Positions 1 to 7,287 of a stretch of 53,868 nt of DNA are shown here, one piece after another. The notes under the pieces were generated by a model. The model did not search any database. It saw nothing but the letters and a program-made list of their open reading frames with translations, and was not told where the DNA came from. The stretch covers positions 1 through 53,868 of the forward strand of contig VAWI01000017.1 of NCBI GenBank assembly GCA_005884005.1. The letters run 5' to 3'. The DNA comes from Actinomycetota bacterium. Its GTDB lineage: Bacteria > Actinomycetota > Thermoleophilia > Gaiellales > Gaiellaceae. The translations under genes and the position numbers were made by a program. Each line of letters opens with the position of its first letter. Position 1 is the stretch's first letter.

Positions 1-51
1 AGACCCACTTGCCGTGGGTACAGGCTCACGAGAACCAAGGAGGGCAGGAAC

Positions 52-525
52 ATGGTGAAGAAGCTTCTTCTCGCCGCCGCCATCCTCGTCACCATCGGTG
101 CATTCGGACCCGCGACGGCAGTCGCCAGGTCACCGGTGGTCCTGAGCGGCGGCGGCACGGGAACGTTCGACGGCATTCATCCGGGCTCGCAGTTCGGGAT
201 GGGCGTCGTGTTCCGCGGCGCGACCGTCGGAGGGCATTTCAACTGCGTGATGGCCGGCAGATCGGCCTTCGCGGGGCTGCGTCTGATGAAGGTCGACGGT
301 CGGGTCACCGGCGGCTCCGCCAACGCGGCCGCAGGGACGGCAACGTTCAGCGGTGTCGGAACGCTGCACATGAACAACGCGAGGTCGCAGGTTGCGTTCA
401 CCGTCAACGTCACCCACGGTGGCCCCGGAATCGGGACTCTGCAGCTGACCGTGAATGGCCCGCCCGTCGGCTTGTTCCCGTTGCCGGTGGAGCACGTCGC
501 CACCGGACAGATCTCAGTCCACTAG
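52..525 (+). CDS. Small secreted protein of unknown function
   Basis: A 157-residue protein. Residues 1 to about 25 form a classic signal peptide: two lysines, a hydrophobic Leu/Ala stretch, then small residues ending in VAR. The mature part is Gly-, Thr- and Val-rich and reads like alternating beta strands, with one cysteine near residue 65, so no disulfide inside a monomer. I recognise no family. The start is supported by a strong AAGGAGGG ribosome-binding site at 37-44, seven bases before the ATG. The gene is followed 30 bases later by a second secreted-protein gene in the same direction and then a terminator, so the two form a short operon. A secreted beta-rich protein is an inference from composition only. 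Confidence 0.8.
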   Translation: MVKKLLLAAAILVTIGAFGPATAVARSPVVLSGGGTGTFDGIHPGSQFGMGVVFRGATVGGHFNCVMAGRSAFAGLRLMKVDGRVTGGSANAAAGTATFSGVGTLHMNNARSQVAFTVNVTHGGPGIGTLQLTVNGPPVGLFPLPVEHVATGQISVH

Positions 526-555
526 TCGTCTCGACCAACGTAAGGGGGGACTCGA

Positions 556-1143
556 ATGAGACGGAAAACACTTGCAGGACTCGCCGGATTGACGCTTGCC
601 GTCGCCCTGCTCGCGCTCGCGCTGCTCGTCGGAATTGCCGCCGGCGGACACGGCCCGGGCAAGGGGCACAGCAACGGGTCCGGCACCCATGGCCGGACTG
701 GTTTCCACTTCCTCGTCCTGGATCAGATAGCGGGCACGTCTGATCGCTTGATCTTCCAGGGCAACGGCAGCTTCAATAGGAACCGCGCCAGCGGCGGCGG
801 GACCTTCGACCATTTCCTGGCCGGCACCGGACCTCCGGCGACCCTCGTCGCGACCGGGACCTGGAAGGCGGAGGACGTCGTCAGCTGGACACCGGGCACG
901 ACCCATGGTGTCTATCAGGGCGGAATCCTCGTCATTCATGCCACGGTCAAGCCAATCGGACAGCCGGCGATCAAGAACGTGATGATCCAGATCGACTGCA
1001 ACCTCGGCCCGGCCGGATTCAGCACGGGCAAGCCGGAAGGCGTCGTCGTCACGGTTCCGGGCACGCCGCCCGTCGTCTTCACGCCCACCAACCCGACCAC
1101 CGGATTGACGGTCTTCAGCCTGACGAAGGGACACAAACACTAG
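556..1143 (+). CDS. Secreted beta-rich protein of unknown function
   Basis: A 195-residue protein with an N-terminal signal or anchor: two arginines and a lysine followed by about 24 hydrophobic residues to AAGG. A Gly/His/Ser-rich linker follows (to about residue 45), then a domain rich in Gly, Thr and Val with a single cysteine. The tail ends GHKH, and His-rich ends flank the domain. The start follows a GGGGGGA ribosome-binding site at 544-550. It is the second gene of a two-gene unit with the upstream secreted protein, closed by the terminator at 1171-1205. I do not recognise the family. The similar design of both proteins suggests a shared extracellular role, which is inference. Confidence 0.8.
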   Translation: MRRKTLAGLAGLTLAVALLALALLVGIAAGGHGPGKGHSNGSGTHGRTGFHFLVLDQIAGTSDRLIFQGNGSFNRNRASGGGTFDHFLAGTGPPATLVATGTWKAEDVVSWTPGTTHGVYQGGILVIHATVKPIGQPAIKNVMIQIDCNLGPAGFSTGKPEGVVVTVPGTPPVVFTPTNPTTGLTVFSLTKGHKH

Positions 1144-1170
1144 GGAAGGGAACTCCGCTAGGTAGCTCTG

Positions 1171-1205
1171 CGAGCGCCGCGACGATCATCGCGGCGCTCG
1201 TTTTT
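1171..1205 (+). terminator. Rho-independent terminator
   Basis: A 12-bp perfect stem (CGAGCGCCGCGA pairing with TCGCGGCGCTCG) with a 6-base loop CGATCA, followed directly by TTTTT. It lies 28 bases after the stop of the second secreted-protein gene. It also lies just past the end of the convergent haloperoxidase-like gene. Confidence 0.88.
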
Positions 1206-1216
1206 CCGAGTGCGCC

Positions 1217-2341
1217 CTAACCCGCCCAGGCCGCGAGCGCGGCCCCGCCGACTGAGGTCCCCAAAGCGAAACCGACCTCGTTGTCGGTCGGGAAGTGGAT
1301 GCCGCCGTAGAGGCGAGAGCGTGCCGCCTCGTGCGCCCACGCATTCAGCTCTGTCGCGTCGTCGGGGAAGAACGCGGAGAGCACCGTCGCGGCGGCTCCG
1401 GACGTCCCCGCGTGTCCGGAAACGTAGGAGGGGAACGGCGGCGTCGTGATCAACGAACTCCAGCTCGGATCGATCTCGCGCCGGATGGCCGTGATCGGCC
1501 GCTCCGACCAATAGGCGTACTTGCCGTCCCAGATACAGATGAAGGCGTCCGCCTGGGCTGTATTCAGGACGGCGAAGAGGCGGGCCGCCTCGGCCGTGGC
1601 CACCCCGTGGGCGCGCACGAGGTCGAGCGCGATCGCGTTCCAGTGCCCCGGCGGAGTGAAGGTTCCGGGGCCGTCCGCCCAGAAGAGCGCGATCGCACGC
1701 TGCTCGGGCGTCAACGTCTGTGAGACGTCGTAAACCTCCCTGAGCTCGGCCTCGAATGTCGGCTCGCCCGGACGGGGCGGCGGAGGTGGGCGGAGCGCGA
1801 CCGGATCGCCGATGTTCCAGGGCAGCACCTTGCCCCACCGCGGCAGCAGCGGGGGCAGGAACCCGGGCGGAGTCGGGACCCAGAAGTCTGGGCCGACCGG
1901 GATCGTGCCGGTGAACGGCGCGTCTGCCCCGTCAGTCTCGGCCCGCGCAACGAGCTCCTCGCCCACACGGCGACCAAGCGCGAATCCCCGCCCGTCGGAC
2001 AAGCTCGCAGTGTCATGCTCGGCGCTCGTGGCGAGCCCGTGGAAGCGGCCCCTGTCGTCGCGAAAGAAGTACGCGAGCACGGTCGAGGCCGCGCCTTCGA
2101 CAGCTGCGTCAATCGAGGCGGCGGGCCTTGCGCGCGCGACCGCCCGCTGCATGGCAACGCTGAGGGTTGCAAGGACGCGCGAGGCGTGCGGCGGATCAGC
2201 GCGATGAGCTGCTATCTCGTCGAGCGCGACCTCGATCCACGGCGCGACGACCCGGTCGGGCGAAGTCCGCTCAGCCTGTGCGGAAGGCACGGCGAGCGCG
2301 GCGACCGCCAATGCTGAGACGACGAGGCGCGCGAGCTTCAT
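1217..2341 (-). CDS. Vanadium-dependent haloperoxidase / PAP2-family protein
   Basis: A 374-residue exported protein with a signal peptide over residues 1-23 (ending SAQA). All three motifs of the vanadium haloperoxidase/acid phosphatase superfamily are visible. The KX6RP motif is in KYAYWSERP, SGH is in YVSGHAGTSGAA, and the SRX5HX3D motif is in SRLYGGIHFPTD near the C-terminus. Family members either oxidise halides with H2O2 using bound vanadate or act as phosphatases. The exported location and length resemble the bacterial vanadium chloroperoxidase-related branch rather than a lipid phosphatase, because I see no string of membrane spans. Residues 170-200 hold a Pro-rich stretch. Substrate is not predictable. 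It stands alone, convergent with the secreted-protein operon. Confidence 0.85.
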   Translation of the reverse strand: MKLARLVVSALAVAALAVPSAQAERTSPDRVVAPWIEVALDEIAAHRADPPHASRVLATLSVAMQRAVARARPAASIDAAVEGAASTVLAYFFRDDRGRFHGLATSAEHDTASLSDGRGFALGRRVGEELVARAETDGADAPFTGTIPVGPDFWVPTPPGFLPPLLPRWGKVLPWNIGDPVALRPPPPPRPGEPTFEAELREVYDVSQTLTPEQRAIALFWADGPGTFTPPGHWNAIALDLVRAHGVATAEAARLFAVLNTAQADAFICIWDGKYAYWSERPITAIRREIDPSWSSLITTPPFPSYVSGHAGTSGAAATVLSAFFPDDATELNAWAHEAARSRLYGGIHFPTDNEVGFALGTSVGGAALAAWAG

Positions 2342-2715
2342 CAGACCTCCTCCCCGAACCTCGGTGCCGTGATCCTACGTCGCATCCCGCCACCCCGCGG
2401 CGATGAAACTACGCTACGCAGCCGCAAGGAAGAGGTTGTCCCCCGTGACGTGCGTGTTGAAGTTGATTCCGCGGCAGCCATTTTCAGGAACTCGTTAGGT
2501 GCGTTTAAGGAGCCTCTCAGGCAGCGAGCATGCTCATATTGGAGCGGTCGGGATGGAATCACCAACCTCGCTAGTTCGGGGTCATTCCGCGAGACCGCAT
2601 GCGCAGAGGCCTCGTTAAGTGTGGTCGGAATGTGGTCGGTTCGATCCGGACCCGATCCCACCGGCCCGGTTCGGATCTCTCCGGGGCGGGGTGGCACCCC
2701 CACTTGGGGGCTTGA
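2342..2715. other. Non-coding patch upstream of the haloperoxidase gene
   Basis: No frame here looks like a real gene on either strand. The sequence is less regular than its surroundings, with runs such as AGTGTGGTCGGAATGTGGTCGG. At 2537-2580 a stretch resembles the reverse complement of a tRNA 3' half (ATTGGAGCGG ... AACCTCGC), but it does not fold into a complete tRNA. At 2691-2710 there is a GGGTGGCACCCCCACTTGGG hairpin-like run. The patch may be an old integration scar; it must also hold the promoter of the minus-strand haloperoxidase gene, which I cannot place. Confidence 0.5.
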
Positions 2716-3018
2716 TCGCAATCGGAGTCTCGGGTCCCCCCTTGGCCATACGCGCTCGTCCGCGGCGGTCCAAACGTTGACTCGAGGGCAGTCTTCTATG
2801 CGCGGTACGAGAACGCCTTCGGCAAGCTCTGGGAAACGCTGAACCCCGCTGATCCTCGAGTCTCATTCAAGGTACGCCGAGCTTGGCTCTTACAGCTTCG
2901 GAACTGGTACCAGCGTCGCCGACGCAGGACTGACGAGCGAATCGTCGAGCGACGGAACGCCGAACTAGGAAACGCGCTCCATGACGTATTTGCGACCGTC
3001 GACGCTAATCCTGACTGA
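2716..3018 (+). pseudogene. Orphan gene fragment without a start codon
   Basis: An open frame of 100 codons ends at TGA 3016-3018 and is closed upstream by a stop at 2713-2715. From about 2791 it reads like real protein (VFYARYENAFGKLWETLNPA, then a segment rich in Trp, Arg and Gln containing the run RRRRR, ending DVFATVDANPD). The codons are sensible high-GC choices. There is no ATG, GTG or TTG in frame and no ribosome-binding site, so this looks like the 3' end of a truncated gene. The basic helical character suggests a nucleic-acid-binding tail, but I do not recognise the family. It overlaps the end of the convergent small gene by 54 bases. Confidence 0.45.
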
Positions 3019-3210
3019 GTGGATGTCTCTGTCGTCGAGGCACTGGTGAAGCGCATCAAGGACCGGAACGATCTCATCATCGTCCTGCCAGGTCGTAACC
3101 GTCCAATGGCCGTGATTCTCCCTCAGCTTGCTGCCAAAGCTGGCCAGAGCTTCCGCGACACATTCTGCGTCGGCCGAAGAGCCGAGCTCGATCTCTACAA
3201 GTTGCCGCAC
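2965..3210 (-). CDS. Small conserved-looking protein of unknown function
   Basis: An 81-residue protein from a GTG at 3210 (MRQLVEIELGSSADAECVAE...). The layout is an acidic beta strand, a helix, a strand pair (HWTVTTWQ), a second helix (VPVLDALHQCLDD) and a final strand (SVRISVDGRKYVME). This alpha/beta pattern with a C-terminal VDGRxYxM strand recurs in small uncharacterised actinobacterial proteins. The frame stays open upstream to 3468, but that extension lies antisense to the zinc-ribbon gene and lacks protein-like character, so the internal GTG was preferred. I saw no strong ribosome-binding site, and function is unknown. Confidence 0.55.
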   Translation of the reverse strand: MRQLVEIELGSSADAECVAEALASFGSKLRENHGHWTVTTWQDDDEIVPVLDALHQCLDDRDIHSVRISVDGRKYVMERVS

Positions 3211-3346
3211 GTCGATCGCCTCTGCTCCCGCCTTCTGAGATGCCCATCGATCGAGCGACGAAACCACCACGAGCAGGAGGCCCGTTTCTCGAGATCGGCG
3301 GTGGGTAACGGCGAAGGAGTCCTCAATCTGATGAGGAGGTGTGAAA

Positions 3347-3529
3347 ATGGCCCAGCCAGTCCCGGCCGGCAGCGACGTCAGTTCGGGCACATATAGGTGT
3401 ACGAACTGCGGTAATGAGATGAGCGTCGGCTCGACCAAGCACCTGCCGCCTTGCCCCTCTTGCGGCAACGGCCAGTGGGAGGCAGTCAGCGGCGGCGACA
3501 GCGTCCACGATCCTTATCCGGACTCGTAG
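3347..3529 (+). CDS. Zinc-ribbon protein
   Basis: A 60-residue protein with two CxxC knuckles (C18/C21 in YRCTNCGNE and C36/C39 in PPCPSCGNG), spaced as in a rubredoxin-like zinc ribbon. The C-terminus is acidic (DSVHDPYPDS). The ATG at 3347 sits six bases after an AGGAGGT ribosome-binding site (3334-3340). A GTG at 3341 in the same frame directly abuts that site and is therefore less likely. A strong terminator follows at 3553-3587, so the gene is a self-contained transcription unit. Small zinc ribbons of this kind are widespread and mostly uncharacterised; a structural or nucleic-acid-binding role is only a guess. Confidence 0.8.
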   Translation: MAQPVPAGSDVSSGTYRCTNCGNEMSVGSTKHLPPCPSCGNGQWEAVSGGDSVHDPYPDS

Positions 3530-3552
3530 CCGGTAGGAAACTCGGTAGAAAG

Positions 3553-3587
3553 AGCGGCTCAACCGCTTTGATTGAGCCGCTTTCGTT
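3553..3587 (+). terminator. Rho-independent terminator after the zinc-ribbon gene
   Basis: A 10-bp perfect stem, AGCGGCTCAA (3553-3562) with TTGAGCCGCT (3572-3581), a 9-base loop, then TTCGTT. It lies 23 bases after the zinc-ribbon stop codon. Confidence 0.8.
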
Positions 3588-3726
3588 AGAAAGTGCTTCC
3601 TGCTCGATCGCTCGCAATCGACGGAGCTCATTCTCGGCAGGATCCCTCGTCCTTGCGGGGCGGTCAAACGGTCGCGGTGGCTCGCTCGCTGTTGTGGCTG
3701 CCGTCGTCGTCCGTGAAACTGCCTCC

Positions 3727-5028
3727 GTGCAGCCCGAAACGCACTATGCGCAGAGCAGCGGAGCCGCGATCGCCTACCAGGTGGTGGGCGAGGGCGAGAC
3801 CGATCTCGTCTTCGTCCCCGACTTCGGCTCTAACCTGGTCTATGCCTGGCAGTCGCCCTACTGGCGCGAGTTCTACGAGGATCTCTCCCGCCGGTTCAGG
3901 CTGATCCTCTTCGACAAGCGCGGCACGGGGATCTCCGACCGCCACGGTGAGTTCGCGACGCTAGAGACCCGGATGGAGGACTTGCGCGCTGTGCTCGACG
4001 CCGCCGGCTCGACCGAGGCCATTGTCCTCGGCGCGAACGACGGCTGCGCACTGGCACTCCTCTACGCGGCGACGTACCCAGAGCGGACGAGGGCGCTGGC
4101 GCTGTTTCATCCGAGCACCGCCCCCGACAGCAGCGATGAGATCGACGCAGAGCTGCGCAAGATGCGCGAGGGCTGGGGCACCCAGGACTACATGGACGAG
4201 CTGCTGCAATTCGCCGGCCCAACCCTCTATGCGCGGGGAGAACAGGACCGGATCTGGTTCGCCAATTGGGAGCGGGTGAGTCTCAGCCCGGCGTTCGCCT
4301 ACGCGCTCAACCGTGCGCACTTCGAGACGGACCTTCGGCCAGTGATGCCGGCGGTGCGCGCGCCGACCCTGGTCCTTTATCGCCACGGTTCGCCCACGGA
4401 GGACCACGCGCTCGACGTTGCGGTGCGGATCGAGGGTGCACGCGCCGTCCGCGTCTCGGGCAGCGATTACGGGTTCATCTTCCTCTCACCGGAGATCGGC
4501 GACGAGCTCGAGCGATTCGTCGCGGGAGAGATCCCAGCCGCGGTGCCTGACTCGGTTCTCGCCACACTGCTCTTCACCGACATCGTCGGCTCGACGAAGC
4601 GCGCCGCCGAGCTCGGCGACCGCTCGTGGCGTGAGCTCCTCGCTCAGCATCACGCCCTGGTGCGGCGGGAGCTCGCCCGCTTCCGGGGCGACGAGAAGGA
4701 CACGGCAGGCGACGGCTTCTTTGCCACCTTCGACGGGCCGGCCCGGGCGATTCGCTGCGCCCAGGCGGTCGTCGCAAGCGCAGGCGGGATCGGTCTCGAG
4801 CTTCGCGCCGGAGTGCACACGGGCGAGTGCGAGCTCCACGACGGCAAGCTTGCGGGCATTGCCGTCTCGGTCGGCGCTCGTGTTGCCGCGTTGGCCGGGG
4901 CCGGCGAGGTGCTCGTGACATCGACTGTCCGTGATCTCGTCTCCGGCTCGGGGATCGATTTCGAGGAACGCGGCGAACGCGAGCTGAAGGGGGTCCCGGG
5001 AACGTGGAACGTGTATGCGGCGCGCTAG
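3727..5028 (+). CDS. Alpha/beta-hydrolase-like domain fused to class III adenylate/guanylate cyclase
   Basis: A 433-residue protein. Residues 1-270 have an alpha/beta-hydrolase fold (LILFDKRGTGISD, then ATYPERTRALALFHPS). Residues about 275-433 are a class III nucleotide cyclase: ATLLFTDIVGSTKRAAEL carries the first metal-binding Asp, GDGFFATFDGPARAI the second, and VGARVAALAGAGEVLVT follows. The hydrolase nucleophile elbow reads GANDGC instead of GxSxG, so it should be catalytically dead and may act as a ligand-sensing domain. I chose the GTG at 3727, where the conserved domain begins; the frame is open further upstream but non-conserved and overlaps the terminator. Its stop overlaps that of the convergent ArsR gene at a shared CTAG. 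Confidence 0.85.
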   Translation: MQPETHYAQSSGAAIAYQVVGEGETDLVFVPDFGSNLVYAWQSPYWREFYEDLSRRFRLILFDKRGTGISDRHGEFATLETRMEDLRAVLDAAGSTEAIVLGANDGCALALLYAATYPERTRALALFHPSTAPDSSDEIDAELRKMREGWGTQDYMDELLQFAGPTLYARGEQDRIWFANWERVSLSPAFAYALNRAHFETDLRPVMPAVRAPTLVLYRHGSPTEDHALDVAVRIEGARAVRVSGSDYGFIFLSPEIGDELERFVAGEIPAAVPDSVLATLLFTDIVGSTKRAAELGDRSWRELLAQHHALVRRELARFRGDEKDTAGDGFFATFDGPARAIRCAQAVVASAGGIGLELRAGVHTGECELHDGKLAGIAVSVGARVAALAGAGEVLVTSTVRDLVSGSGIDFEERGERELKGVPGTWNVYAAR

Positions 5029-5702
5029 AGCTGGATCGCGAACTCGCGGGCGAGGCCGTCGCGGCCCTCTTCGGTCACGCGCACCGCGCGACTCGCCGGT
5101 AGCCGCTCGATCCAACCGAGCTCGAAGCAGCGGGCGGCAAGCGCGGCGCCCAGCGAGCCGGCGAGATGGTGGCGACGCTCGGTCCAATCGAGACACCGTT
5201 TGGCGAACGGCCTCCGCCGCCTAGCAAGCTCGACGACGTCGATACCGAGTTCGCCGAATCTCTTCGCGCCCCGCCTCGTCGGGGCGAGCTCCGCGGTCAG
5301 CAGTCGCTGGCGCTGCAGGCTCTCGAAGAGCGTGACGCCGAGCACGCCCGCGAGGTGGTCATAGCACGTTCGCGCTGCCTGCAAGTCTGAGCCGATGCGG
5401 GCCTGCTTGAGCGAGCTCGCAGGCCGGCGGGGGGCGATCACCGCGAGCGATTCGATCGCGGCCGCGATGTTCGCGTCGGCGAGGCCGTAGTAGCGGTGGC
5501 GGCCGTTTCGCTTCACTTTCAGGAATCCGCCCTCGACCAGCTTTGCGAGTTGGATGCTCGCGGTCGACGGCGTGACGCGTGCCCGTCGCGCGAGCTCGCT
5601 CGCGGGGAGTGACTGTCCCTCAGACAACGCCATCAGGAACGTGGCGCGAGTAGCGTCGCCCATCAGCGAGGCCGGCGCTGCGATGTCCGCGTCTGCGATC
5701 AC
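5025..5702 (-). CDS. ArsR-family transcriptional regulator
   Basis: A 225-residue protein. Residues about 12-85 are a winged helix-turn-helix of the ArsR type (LMGDATRATFLMALSEG, then SELARRARVTPSTASIQLAKL as the recognition helix, then the wing KRNGRHRYYGL). A C-terminal region of about 130 residues is rich in Arg, Cys and His (C-Y-D-H, KRCLDWTERRHH). The short CxC metal-binding motif of classical ArsR is absent. Such longer ArsR-like proteins usually sense small molecules or redox state. The gene is convergent with the cyclase gene, and its stop shares CTAG 5025-5028 with it. The next gene upstream is the divergent-free membrane mannosyltransferase on the same strand. The target is unknown. 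Confidence 0.85.
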   Translation of the reverse strand: MIADADIAAPASLMGDATRATFLMALSEGQSLPASELARRARVTPSTASIQLAKLVEGGFLKVKRNGRHRYYGLADANIAAAIESLAVIAPRRPASSLKQARIGSDLQAARTCYDHLAGVLGVTLFESLQRQRLLTAELAPTRRGAKRFGELGIDVVELARRRRPFAKRCLDWTERRHHLAGSLGAALAARCFELGWIERLPASRAVRVTEEGRDGLAREFAIQL

Positions 5703-5771
5703 GGGGCCGACGCTAGCACGCAGTTTGTTTTATGTCCGTCAAAGCATGGAGGCTTTGACTGACCCTGGGAG

Positions 5772-7034
5772 CTAGGGGGCGTATTTCGCCAACGTGAGGG
5801 CGAAAGCCACGTTCGCTGCGACAGCGATCGCCGCGACGAGCGGGTGGCGCAGCGGCCGGGGCCCGTCGGCGACGGCCCAGTAGAGCGGGAAGGCGAAAAG
5901 CGCCTGGCGCGCGAAGCTCGTCACTGTTCCGGACAGGAACGAGACCGCAATCACGGCGGTCGCGAATAGCGCCCACGGACGGTAGCGAGGGCCGAACCGC
6001 CAGAGCAGGCCGACGACCGGGACGGCGACCGCGAGGACAGCGCTTTCGATCCGGGTCTGCGTCGTCTGAGCGCCGAAGAGAAGCGCTCCGGCGACCACCG
6101 CGTAGCCAAACGCGGCGGCGTACCAGCGGCCCAGCCTTCGTTCGATCAGCACGATAAGCACCGTCGCCACGAGCGCCCCTGCGATCAGCAGCGCGGCATG
6201 GATGCTGAAGGCGTGCGCGACGTGACCGGGCCACTTCGATACCCGGCTCGGGCCGTTCCGGTCCCAGATCGGCAGCTCCTGCGCGTGGATGAACGCGCGC
6301 GGATCGCCGCTTCGCCGCCAGAAGTAGATGTGCACCGCCGCGGACGCGGCGAGCGGGGCGCCAGCGGCGACGGCGCGCGCGCGCCTGCCGCGCGCGACGA
6401 AGAAGAGTGGGATTGCGATCAGGAAGCCGGTCGGGCGCGCGAGGGCCGCGACGGCGCCGAGTGCCCCAGCCGAAAAGGGTCGCCCGCGCAGGACGAGGGC
6501 AGCCGCCCAGGCGGCCGCCGCGAGCGCGAGCACGTCCGGATAGGCGAGCAGCAACATGAACGAGCCCGGCCAGCAGGCAAGTGCGAGCGCCGCGCGCCGG
6601 CCCTGTCCGGAGGGGCTCGAGGCGGCGATTCCGAGGAATGCGAGGCCGCTGGCCGCGACGACGACCGCGAACGCCGCCGCCCAGTCGGGAATCGAGCCCG
6701 ATGCCCTCAGGATGAGCGGCCAGAGCGGGAAGAACGCATACAAGGGACCGCCCTGACCGTGCGGATAGCCGTCGACGGCTACACCGTGGTACCAGCCGAA
6801 GTCCCAGGTGAAGAGAGGCCAGAGCGGCCCGCCGAAGTGAGGCCAAATGTGGTGGGGGTCCGAGATCGCTCCGGCCTCGACGCCGCCGATCACGACTCCG
6901 AGCACGGCAGCGAGCCAGGCGGCCCAGACGGCGACAACCGCGACTACGGCATGCCGCTCGGCCGTGGCCGCTACTCGCTCGCGAATAGCCTGGCGCGCCG
7001 TGACCTCCCCCACGGCAGGAACACGCTGCGCCAC
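5772..7034 (-). CDS. PIG-V-like membrane mannosyltransferase
   Basis: About 420 residues with some ten hydrophobic membrane segments. The first extracytoplasmic loop carries WDFGWYHGVAVDGYP and a following AFFPLWPLILR, the signature of the GPI mannosyltransferase PIG-V-like family of GT-C enzymes, which use polyprenyl-phosphate mannose; the acidic residue after the Trp is the expected catalytic position. Bacterial members act on cell-surface glycans or proteins. A longer frame starts at a TTG at 7148, but that start lies inside an R3 palindrome and adds an Arg-rich, non-conserved leader. The GTG at 7034 was preferred, though its ribosome-binding site is weak. Confidence 0.72.
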   Translation of the reverse strand: MAQRVPAVGEVTARQAIRERVAATAERHAVVAVVAVWAAWLAAVLGVVIGGVEAGAISDPHHIWPHFGGPLWPLFTWDFGWYHGVAVDGYPHGQGGPLYAFFPLWPLILRASGSIPDWAAAFAVVVAASGLAFLGIAASSPSGQGRRAALALACWPGSFMLLLAYPDVLALAAAAWAAALVLRGRPFSAGALGAVAALARPTGFLIAIPLFFVARGRRARAVAAGAPLAASAAVHIYFWRRSGDPRAFIHAQELPIWDRNGPSRVSKWPGHVAHAFSIHAALLIAGALVATVLIVLIERRLGRWYAAAFGYAVVAGALLFGAQTTQTRIESAVLAVAVPVVGLLWRFGPRYRPWALFATAVIAVSFLSGTVTSFARQALFAFPLYWAVADGPRPLRHPLVAAIAVAANVAFALTLAKYAP

Positions 7035-7131
7035 GGAGCGAGAATAGCGCCGCCGAGGCGACGAGCGAGCCAGGCGACAGCGCCGAGCGAGGCTCGAAAA
7101 TCCGCGTGGGCGCAGCGTCAACTCGATCCAA

Positions 7132-7230
7132 GTAACAGTCTGTTGCAAAGAACGCCACGTCCCGAATGGCCGCTCTAAAGGTCGAGATCGTTGACGTGGG
7201 CCCGAAGCGGCGAAAGTAACAGTCTGTTAC
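7132..7230. repeat. R3 palindrome pair, copy A
   Basis: GTAACAGTCTGTTGC at 7132-7146 (one mismatch) and the perfect GTAACAGTCTGTTAC at 7216-7230, start to start 84 bases. Each arm is 7 bp around a single central T. The pair lies between the coiled-coil gene and the mannosyltransferase gene. A 13-mer, GCCGCGGATTGGC, follows at 7246-7258. Copy B at 41.4 kb has the same palindromes at almost the same spacing and the reverse complement of that 13-mer. Confidence 0.9.
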
Positions 7231-7287
7231 AAGGCTGGGCTCGGCGCCGCGGATTGGCGGAGCGGTGGTTCGCTTGGGAGCGGGCGC

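Noticed and set aside
2537-2720. A tRNA-like stretch (GGAGCGGTCGGG ... AACCTCGC and a GGTTCGATCC T-loop-like motif further on)
   Set aside because: No combination of arms gives a complete cloverleaf of allowed length; the acceptor-like strands are about 99 bases apart. At best it is a decayed fragment.
5713-7158. Long Arg-rich frame offset by one base from the mannosyltransferase gene
   Set aside because: The product has no membrane pattern and no recognisable motif; the overlapping frame has the PIG-V signature.
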